From assembly GCA_021397845.1 (NCBI GenBank), contig CM038039.1:5449731-5513730 (forward strand): 64,000 nt of DNA, given 5' to 3'. Each line of letters begins with the position of its first letter. Positions within the stretch are counted from its first letter, which is position 1. Source of the stretch: Areca catechu (Eukaryota; Streptophyta; Magnoliopsida; Arecales; Arecaceae). The notes beneath the pieces are model-generated. The model was not told where the DNA came from, did no database searches, and worked only from the letters and a program-made list of their open reading frames with translations. Positions 55,998-64,000 of this stretch are shown in pieces. A program made the translations under genes and the position numbers.

Positions 55998-57198
55998 CCT
56001 GGCGGGAGTTGGTTTCTTCTGCAGCTTCTTGTCGAGCTTCCATCTTGTACGATCTACCTCCTTGGCGTGGATGTACTTCTGAGCTCAAGGAGGAGCTTGG
56101 AATAAGTCTTGGAGGGTTTCTTGTCAAGCGAGTAGGTTAGGCGGGAGGTCATGAGCCCTCGCTTCAGTGCCAGCATGGCAACTGGCTCATCATGGTTGTA
56201 GATCTCCAACGTGGCAGCCTTGAAATGGGTCACGTAGTCTCACAGGGGCTCATGGTCCTGCTACCTGATGGAGAAGAGGCTATCCATCTCTCGTGGCATC
56301 TTTCGATAAGCATCGAAGTGAGTCACAAACTTCTACCCCAGCTGAGCAAAAGAGCCGATACTCTCGGGCTCGAGATGGGTGAACCACACCCGGGCTACCT
56401 TCCAAAGAGTAGCAGGAAAGGCGATGCAGAGGAGGGTGTCGGTTGCCCCTTGAACCCTCATGAGAGCTTTGTAGCTCTCAAGGTGATCCAGGGAGTCGGT
56501 GATCCCACCATAGAGATCCACCTACGGCATACAGAACCAATCCAGGATCGGCTCCTCTTGGACTTCTCAGAAGAATGGGGGACGGGCGTCGTAGCCCGCT
56601 GGCTCGCTTGTGGAGCTTAGTAGTTGGCAAACTGGCGGGATAACTCCGTTAGCTTGCGGTCATGCTCCTCTTGGCACTTTTCTGCCATGCACCTGATGGC
56701 TTCGTCAGTAGACCCCTCCGCTGAAGGAGATGGAGAAGGTGACATGGGTGCATGGTGTCCATGATGGGGGGTCTTGCTCTTTCTACCTTGGCGGGGCTTG
56801 GACATCACCCGCTCAAGGTTTGGTGAGCGGCTCTCCCTGTTGGCAGATCCAGCTCGTCGTCTTTTCGTTGAAGTCTGGTGACTACCTCAGTTATCTGTGA
56901 TGGCCCACGACTGTGAAGGCCTTCCTTGGAAGGAACGCAGGCTGTCACGGGATGCTGCGACATGAGCCGCAGGAGTCCCTGGCTGCTGGTGGGTAGCCAA
57001 GGACCGGTGCTGGTGCTGAAACTGGCGCAATGCTGTGGCAAGAATCTGCATCTACTGGATTAGTGCAGCCAGCTGAGATTCCATCGGAGGTAGTTGAGCT
57101 AGAGTAGATGGTTCCACTTCTGGGTTATGTGGGTTCCCTCGGGAAGGGGAGTCCCCTGTGCGACTGGTGGAGACCTCTCTCGCTCGCATCGTAACCAT
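55998..57198 (-). pseudogene. gag of the minus-strand element, broken
   Basis: The start at 57198 reads MVTMRARERSPPVAQG, matching the inner copy. The gag core is seen as VDLYGGITDSLDHLESYKAL (about 56521-56460), AFPATLWKVARVWF and, further left, frames equivalent to DYMARFKAATLE. A TAG lies at 56522-56524, at the same codon as the TAG at 13707 in the inner element. Confidence 0.8.
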
Positions 57199-57268
57199 CC
57201 TCCCAGTGGGCTGCTTGCAAGGGGCTTAAGCTGGATCAAAGATCGTCCTTTGCGTACCCCTTCCTGGA

Positions 57269-58486
57269 GGCCCGTAGCTGCTATCGGTGTTAAATTACCC
57301 TTCCGATCTTTTGGGCTGCCCTGTTCTTCTAGACCTGCAAAAATAGGGTTAGTGACCCGGGCCAGGGATTCCAGCGGGGGCACTCCAACGGTCAAGTTAG
57401 TGACGATACAGGGAATAGATCCTCCTTGTCGAGCCCCTCTTGATGGACTCAATGCTAGGAGGAGTGAATAGTGTGAGACTGAAATGCAAGTGTGCTGGGA
57501 GGATGGTGGCCAAGCCAGAGAGATTTTCTGTGTGGCCTCTTCTCCCTCACTTGCTTGAATTTTTGCTTGTTTAAGTTGAGTTTGCTCGAGTTACCTCCCC
57601 ACTGGGGGTGCCGATGGTTCTTTTAAGCCTTGGTGATTGTTGGATGCCTACCTCGAGATCTCCCCCATGCTGGCAGACGCGTGCGGTGGTGTCCTATACC
57701 GTGGATGTGATATCTTTCCTGATTCACGATAGGAGAACCTACCGTGCGCTCTGACATTCCTTCCGGTCGTTCCATTCTGGAAAACTGATGGTGCCTCGAT
57801 CGGGGGGCCGTCACCCCCGGGATTCGAATCTCCTGGTTGACTTCCTGTTCTGGGTGGTTCAGACGGTTGGTGAAGAGCGTGGTGCCTCGATTGTAGAGCT
57901 TCTCGCTCTTCTAGTGTAAGTGCCAGCCACGGATAGTTATTGTGGTTTGGTGGGCAGCTCTTTATGACCCTTGGGTGGCTCGCTGGCATCCAGGGATGAC
58001 GTTGTCGTTTCTTCACTTGCCAATGATTTCGCCCAAGCTGGAGGCCGAGCTGGAGAGACAGGGTTGGACTCTGAGGGGCTCGACCTCGAAGTGGCTCCAC
58101 TTGGCGGAGGAGAGCTGAGCTCGACTCTAGACCAAAGGAGCTTGACTTCGGGCGAGCTTGACCTGATGGAGGAGGGCATGGCACAGCTCCAGCCCAGAGG
58201 ACTCGACCTCGGAGGGGCTCCGTATGGCAGAGGAGGGCCGAGCTCGACTCCGGACCATGAGGCTTGACCTCGAGGGACTCGCTCTAGGGGGTGTCGCTCG
58301 GCTCTGGCCTAAGCATCCGGCCTTGCGGGGACCGGCCTGGCGATGATGAAACTCGCTTCGGCAGGTGGCCCCGGAGTTATGAGGGAGCTCAGCCCGGTGA
58401 AGGAGTCCGAGTAGAGTATCTGACGTGGCGGCCTTCTCCGACGTGGTGTCTGACAGGTGCTCCACATCAGCGATCTTGCCACATCA
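57269..58486 (-). repeat. 5' LTR of the minus-strand element, edge deleted
   Basis: 1218 bp from ggcccgtagctgc to ttgccacatca on the plus strand. Compared with the other LTR it lacks tgttgccgcaaggatcgtcg at its internal edge. The deletion also removes the TTGGCG start of the primer site; the rest (ccaggaagggg on the minus strand) remains. Confidence 0.85.
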
Positions 58487-58491
58487 CAATT
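58487..58491. repeat. Target-site duplication, right copy (caatt)
   Basis: Identical to 46140-46144. Confidence 0.9.
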
Positions 58492-58746
58492 GTATGTAGC
58501 AATGTAAAATTTAAAATAATGAAAAAAAATATTTAAAGTGATTCAAGGATTATATACTTAGCACTACTCATTGCCCTCTTCAAATGATTGATATCCTTTG
58601 GATTCTTCTTCTGATTTATCCTATTCTTTCATTTCATCATCTTCATCATCTTCCATTTTTTCTTTTTCTTTCTCTTAAATGTCTTCTTCCCTTTCTTGGA
58701 TAGGATTGCTCCCTAAAACAAACTCAATATGATCTATCTTCTCATA

Positions 58747-59335
58747 CTAGCCATCATATAGGAAAATTCTAGAAGCATCCAGCTTTGCATCAATGTAGGA
58801 CTGATGAACTCCTAATATTTTATCCTCCTGAAAATATTGTAGTAAATGAGACTTCTTCAAGCTTGTAATGAATAGCTCGAGACTTAATTTTACATACAAC
58901 CCATCAATTTTTCCTTCCTCTTTTCCTTGATGGAAAATGAATATAATATACTTGAGTAGCTTTTTGAGTTGGTACAAATGGCTGGTCAACATATGTTTTG
59001 GATCCATATTTGATCTCAATAAGCCCGTGCCATAGATCAACCTTCATTCCATTATTATCAAACCATTGGCACTTAAATAATATGACACTATTACCTTCAA
59101 TATAGGTCAACTTGGTCAGTTCTTCGAGGATTTTATAGTAGTCACTCTCCAAGTCTTTCCACCAGCTGCCCTTTATACATGCACTACTGTCCATTGCGCT
59201 CTTGAAATATCCATATTCATAGGTATGAAATTTAAAACCATTAACATTGTAGCCATTATAACATGTTACATATTTTGCAAGCCTGTAACCTAATGTTCTT
59301 AACATTTTAGGAAAAGATCCTCCTCTTTGCATGGC
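58747..59335 (-). pseudogene. CACTA TNP2 C-terminal domain (DUF4216-like)
   Basis: The minus strand from 59332 reads GFKFHTYEYGYFKSAMDSSA, CIKGSWWKDLESDYYKILEE, VILFKCQWFDNNGMKVDLWH and a second frame with QATQVYYIHF-like text near 58940. This matches the DUF4216 region found at the end of plant CACTA transposases. A frame change near 58910-59040 shows decay. Confidence 0.8.
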
Positions 59336-59879
59336 CTACATAGTATAAAAAGAATAATTTGAGAAAATTAAAATAGATAAAATGTCAATGGATGCTTCCT
59401 AATTGATGGAACCAATCTGCAAAGTTTTGTGAATGCCATGCATAAATTTCTTACTTATTCTCGGGCTGTTCCATCTCAGTATTTGATCATAATTCCTAAA
59501 CATGCATAAGATTAGTAGTATACTATAATAAATGATTGAAGAGTTTGGATTGTGATGGATACTTAATATATGGAGCAACCTCCTCACGGTTTAGCAAAAC
59601 ATATCTGTCTGCCTGTCAAAATTCAATATCTATTAAAATCTGACGAACCTCGCTATCAAATTTACGAGTAGGATAGGCAAATATTGAGACCTCTCACTCT
59701 GATCCCTCACCATCACTATCATTATTTTGGCTAATTTAAATCAACTTTATCTATACATTGGGATTAAAGTAGCATCGGCTAAAATTTAAAATTTTTTCTA
59801 TTATGTAAGCCTCCATAATTGAATATTCGATTTTGGTCTTGTTTTTCACTTTTTTCTTGAGACTATGCATATATCTTTT

Positions 59880-60560
59880 AAATGGATACATCCACTTGTA
59901 CTACACTAGTCCCCCCACCCTAGCTTCATATACCAAATGAATCACGAGATACTCCATGGTTTCTACACTACTAGTCTTAAGGTTGGAGATTTGGTCGATG
60001 AATAGTTCAGTAGCATAAATATCTCTGAAGAAAAGACTAAGCTCGGTCAAAGAACTTCATATGAAATTAGAAAAGAGATTATGCTTAGATAATATTAGTA
60101 ATCATTGCATGAAGACATGGCAGCATTGGCCCTTTAGCCCATAGAACCTGCAATATTTGATATTGATATATCGAGCTAGATTACTTACATAACTATCTAG
60201 GAATTTAAGATTTTTATATCATTTACATATATCCTTCAACCTCGAGCCTTGGGATTGTCCTTCATCTTGTCCTTGACATCCATAATAGTGTAGAAAGCAT
60301 TATCATATACATTCTTCTCAATATGCATGACGTCAAGGTTATGACAGATCAAATTAGTGGACCAATATGACAACTCTCAGAAGATACCATGCTTCATCCA
60401 TTTATGAGTTATATCGAATCCCTAAGGTTTATGTTTGTCAAATAGTAGACCAAACTAAATTTTGTCAACTTGGAATGCTCTTTGAAATACTTCCATACCA
60501 TTGAGGCACAAGGGTGCATGGTCGTTCTTTATCTTTTCCTCCTGAAACTGTCTTGATGTG
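59880..60560 (-). pseudogene. CACTA TNP2 middle region (DUF4218-like), split by solo LTR
   Basis: The minus strand around 60150-59910 reads LKGQCCHVFMQ, then LFFRDIYATELFIDQISNLK and METMEYLVIHLVYEARVGG-like text, the DUF4218 pattern of plant En/Spm transposases. Stops are frequent. The frame is cut on its 5' side by the LTR that begins at 60554. Confidence 0.7.
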
Positions 60561-60644
60561 GCATGATCGCTAATATGGAGTCCGTGTCTGGCCTCGCTAG
60601 TAGTCGAGCTGGCAGAAGGCTCCACCTGGATACTATCACCAGAT

Positions 60645-60910
60645 AAGTGCTGAGGTTGAGCTCCCAGCCAAGGTTGAGCTCCCGGTTGAGGTTGAGCTCT
60701 CGGTCGAGGTCAAGCTCCCGTTCAAGGTCGAGCTCCTATCCGAGGTCGGGTTCCCGTCCGAGGTTGAGCTCCTATCCGAGGTTGATCTCCTATCCAAGGT
60801 TGGGCTCTCGATCGAGGTCGAGCTCCTATTCGAGGTCAAGCTCCTGTTTGAGGTCAGCTCTCGTCTGAGATCGAGCTCCCATCCAAAGTCGAGCTCTCCA
60901 CCTAAAGTCA
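60645..60910 (+). repeat. 18-bp tandem array (gaggtcgagctcctatcc)
   Basis: About fourteen copies of an 18-base unit, gaggttgagctcccggtc and variants. The period is a multiple of three and yields a spurious Arg/Ser repeat frame (73 codons). Confidence 0.88.
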
Positions 60911-61037
60911 AGCCTGAATGAAGACAGGTGGGTCTGGTCTCCTCTCGGATGACCATGGGAGTAGCTGGGATAGAGACCCTAGTAGGTGGTGTCGCCATCC
61001 CCACCGGAGCCCCCTGTGTTACTCAAAGAAATATCAC

Positions 61038-61245
61038 CTTCTATGGAGGGGTGCTCTGTCAGGACATGTCGCCTGCACCTTCTATGGACGGGTACTCCGC
61101 CAGGGCACGTCGCTTGCACCTTCTGTAGAGGGGTGCTTTGCTAAGGCACACTGCCTGCACCCTCTATGGAGAGATGCTCTGCCAGGGCATGCAGCTTGCA
61201 TCCCCTACAAAGAGATGTTCTACCGGAGCACCACACCCTGCAGCA
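61038..61245 (+). repeat. 41-bp tandem array, five copies
   Basis: ctatggaggggtgctctgtc recurs at 61041, 61082, 61123, 61164 and 61205 with exact 41-base spacing. It lies inside the solo LTR. Confidence 0.88.
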
Positions 61246-62011
61246 CACTGTCAGCACCTTTTTTGGAAAGGCACTTCGCCCGGGGCGTCGCACCCTGTAA
61301 CCCACTACCTGCATCACTTGAAAGAGGAATGTTCTACTATGAGTCTCAGACCCTGTAGCACCCCCACCAGGCTAGTGCTCTACCAGGCCCCCAAGCATGG
61401 TGGCACGATGCCTGTTAGAGAAAGTGTCCTGTCAGGATGTCAGGCCCCGTGGCATGCCACTCGCACTCATCATGGTAGGGACGTGCACTACACAGTACTC
61501 TTCCTACACTTATGGCAGAATCTTTCTTCGAGGATTTCGGATCTTATCCCCCTCCTCTCAAGGGAGGCAAGGATAGACTTGCCCTCTGCCCACATGAAGC
61601 GCACCAAGAGAGCACCAGACTGGGGCTCTAAGCCCCACCAGATGAAACATGCTTCTATAAGAAGCCCGAAGGGGCCTCCGGCAAGGGTAAGTACGAGCAA
61701 GCAAAGAGGAGCCAAGGCAAGGACGGGAGGAACATTCGAAAACTCTCCCGAGAACTCCCACTACTCTAGCTTCTACTTTATCTTTTAAAAATCCTCTAAA
61801 CATGGAGGCCACTTTGGGCTCTACAAAGGAGGATCTATTTTCCTTGGTCGTCCACTGAATTGATTGTCGGAGTGCCCCCATCGATATTCCTAGTTTGGGT
61901 CTTCTCTTTTTTATAGGACCGACTGTACTTGGAGGTCTCCCAGGTGGGAATTCCACTTATTCGAGCCATGTCAGAGTTACAGACCACGGCGATCTAGGCA
62001 GCAATATGTCC

Positions 62012-63387
62012 CACTACTTTTGAAATGGATGATCCTCAAGAAAAAATTGATAATGATAATTGAACCAGCAAGGCTTACGACCATGCTCAAGCTAAAATGA
62101 CTTTATATTCTCTACGCAATATAGACATGCTAGCTTCCCATAAGTGCTCCATCTTGATAGCATCTTATAAGCAGGAAAATCGTTAATGGTCCATATCAAT
62201 GTAGCTTTTATCACAAAATCTTATTTATTCGATGCATCAAAGGTACATGTATCATCGGATCATAAGAATTTTAGCTCATCAACAAAAGATTTTAGATATA
62301 CATCAATGTTTCTATCAGGGTATCGTGGTCCACGAATAACTAATGTAAGAAATATATGTTCTTTCATGCATATCCTAGGAGGTAGATTATATGGAGTAAT
62401 GAAAATTAACCAACATAAATAAGGAGCCATTGCATGATTGAATGCTGTTAACCCATTCATAAATAGACCAGGTCAAATATTATATAATTCCTGAATAAAT
62501 AAGCATAGCAAGCATCAAATTTCTTCCATGTCTCACTATCTAATGGATGACATATCATATTGGTATGGTTGCAAATTCTTTCTTTGTATCATCTCATCTG
62601 CGTTGCAGTATTTTTAGTAAGTAGAGCCTTTAAAGTCTAGGAGTGAGAGGAAGGTATCGAAGAACCTTATATGGTATATCCTTTTGATTTCTATCTTCTT
62701 GCCTTGACTTAAATCAGCTTTCACCGCATACGTTACATGAGCTCTTTAATTGGTTCTCGTAGAAAAGCATGCAATCATTGTGACATGCATCTATCTTCTT
62801 GTATCCCATGCCTAACCCTTTTATCATTTCTTTTGAAGCTTAAAAGCTCCTAGTAAGCTTCTCCTCTCGTAGCATGTTCTTTATTATTGCTACCATCCAA
62901 TCATAATAATTGACCATCATATTAAAGTCAACCTTCAAGTTCAATAACTTTGATATAGCTAATAGTATAGTAAGTATTTATATCTTAGCCACAGTAATTC
63001 ATCAACATCTTTTAATATATGATAAATTGCCACTGTTAGCTTCTAGATCGTCCTCGATATCTGGTCAAATTTAGGACCAATTGCATCCATAACCATGAAT
63101 GCCATTCTATCCATGTCCTTGTCTTGCTGATTTCTAATAATTACAACTATTTTCCATGTCTTCTTGTGCAGGTACCAATATTTATAATTTGGTATAAATT
63201 TACTCCTATATAAATGGACAGTTATTATATACTTATCATGCATTTTTCTATTAACAAATCTATTATAAGGACAATGAGCCTATCCTTCAAATAAGAGTAT
63301 CGCATTTCTAAAAGCATAATCATAGAAGTACTTGGCACTTTCCTTATATTCAGCAAATATCACCCCATCGATGACTCGACGATCCAT
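62012..63387 (-). pseudogene. CACTA TNP2 transposase, N-terminal and catalytic remnant
   Basis: The start at 63387 (MDRRVIDGVIFAEYKES) opens a transposase-associated domain (PF13963-like): CPYNRFVNRKMHDKY, HLYRSKFIPNYKYWYLHK; a TAG lies 36 codons in. After it come MIKGLGMGYKKIDACHNDCM and LFYENQLKSSCNVCGES near 62840-62720, the Transposase_21 (PF02992) signature of TNP2, and further decayed text (HERTYISYI, WTTIP) toward 62200. Known role: cuts CACTA ends. Too many stops to function. Confidence 0.8.
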
Positions 63388-64000
63388 GATACACTACCTA
63401 ATAATTCTGCATATACAAATACAAGACATCCTTGCTTACTAGTTATTCTATCAGTTAACATGGCAAACAAGTATTTAAAATAATTAAAGCTAATGCAAGA
63501 AATAAAAAGATATAAGAAGGTTGTGGGGGTACTAAGTATTCATTTCATCACTAAAGACAAAACTTGAAAAAAATGAGAATAATTGGAGATGACATTCTAG
63601 ACGCGAGATATAAAAGCTTGAATGTCTAGATGGAGGCTATCGTGAAAGGTGCTCGGACTTGAAAGTGAAGCCTAAGAAAGGAAAAATAAAGCTTTGAAGA
63701 AGAATACTTCCAAGTTCGAGCACCTCTCAACAACAACCTCCACCTAGGCATCCAATCTTTTATATCTTATATCCAGAATGTCATCTTCAATTAGTCTCAT
63801 TCTCTCAAATTTTGTCTTTACTGATGGAATACGAACTCAGTATTCCAACAACCTTTTTATATCATTTAATATATCCTATCACTAACTAATAGGTAAAGAT
63901 ATGTCCTATTATATTCAAGAATTATATTAATTATATAGGTCAATTACAATCATCAAACGATACGTAATAGGGATTGAAAAAGATTTTGACAATATTTTTT
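63388..64000. other. CACTA 5' non-coding part, end not reached
   Basis: AT-rich sequence upstream of the transposase start. It includes an approximate inverted repeat: ttctagacgcgagatataaaag (63594-63615) recurs inverted as ttttatatcttatatccagaatg (63760-63782), with cctccacctaggcatccaat matching inverted tgtctagatggaggc (63622-63636). No CACTA terminus is visible. Confidence 0.45.

Larger units (their letters stand above)
46145..58486 (-). mobile_element. Full-length minus-strand Tat retrotransposon nested in the CACTA element
   Basis: LTRs at 46145-47386 and 57269-58486 are flanked by the perfect duplication caatt. Reading right to left: gag, protease, RT, dual RNase H, integrase, an 86-bp tandem array, an antisense gene (so on the plus strand here) and a polypurine tract. 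Sequence and layout make it a close relative of the inner element at 11766-24599. The 5' LTR lacks its last ~20 bases together with the start of the primer site. Every ORF is broken. Confidence 0.93.
60554..62006 (+). mobile_element. Solo LTR of a Tat-type family, nested in the CACTA transposase
   Basis: It begins tgatgtggcatgatcgct and ends ggcgatctaggcagcaata, like the inner element's LTR (tgatgtggctagatcgct ... gatctagacggcaaca). The flanks tgtct (60549-60553) and tgtcc (62007-62011) agree at four of five bases. No internal region is attached, so it arose by recombination between LTRs. It is 1453 bp, longer than the related LTRs because of two tandem arrays. The CACTA transposase resumes directly on both sides. 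Confidence 0.8.
43728..64000 (-). mobile_element. CACTA (En/Spm, TNP2-type) transposon with nested insertions; right end outside window
   Basis: The left terminus is tACTACAAGAAAAA at 43728, one base off CACTACAAGAAAA, followed by dozens of subterminal TTAGCGATGG-type repeats up to about 44110. The TNP2 transposase lies on the minus strand with its start at 63387, so the left terminus is the 3' end. The element is split by a full Tat retrotransposon (46145-58486) and a solo LTR (60554-62006). No matching terminus is seen before 64000. All transposase frames contain many stops. Confidence 0.8.

Noticed and set aside
61138..61788. 216-codon frame in the solo LTR
   Set aside because: It overlaps the 41-bp repeats and has no resemblance to a known protein. 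Related LTRs have no such gene.
1..64000. tRNA or rRNA genes
   Set aside because: I saw no cloverleaf with A and B boxes and no rRNA-like sequence on either strand, though I cannot run a dedicated scan.

Overview
This is a stretch of a repeat-rich plant nuclear genome. It contains one intact host gene, one decayed host gene, and a dense nest of transposable elements. The host gene has a very GC-rich first exon that grades into more balanced sequence, a pattern typical of monocots. The mobile elements are Tat-lineage Ty3/gypsy retrotransposons and CACTA DNA transposons. Together these suggest a monocot, perhaps a palm or a relative. That placement is an inference; nothing here fixes the species.

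Layout. 1-3575: the 3' end of a degenerate Tat element, broken by a CACTA-type element at 1421, then a truncated LTR at 3192. 4217-7226: an intron-containing, frameshifted remnant of a host gene that resembles the plant ZFYVE26-like (spastizin-like) protein. 7535-31318: a Tat retrotransposon with 5-bp target duplications (atgag). It is split in its RNase H region by a second, complete Tat element at 11766-24599. 33088-37392: an intact two-exon gene for a GNOM-family ARF guanine-nucleotide exchange factor, most like GNL2. 38083-43488: a Tat element with a large internal deletion that fuses the 5' LTR to the integrase tail. 43728 to beyond 64000: a large CACTA (En/Spm, TNP2) transposon on the minus strand. 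It carries a nested full-length minus-strand Tat element (46145-58486, duplication caatt) and a nested solo LTR (60554-62006).

How the parts work together. The Tat elements share one plan: LTR, gag, protease, reverse transcriptase, RNase H, a second RNase H, integrase, a tandem-repeat array, an antisense gene, a polypurine tract and the LTR. All are broken by stops and frameshifts. The antisense gene is the most interesting signal. In four copies it still shows spliceosomal introns at equivalent positions and phases, read on the strand opposite to gag-pol. Many of the stop codons in the elements are CAG-to-TAG or TGG-to-TAG changes, as expected from long-term CHG methylation and deamination. 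The only gene that looks functional is the ARF-GEF. Homology statements come from reading the translations; no database search was run.
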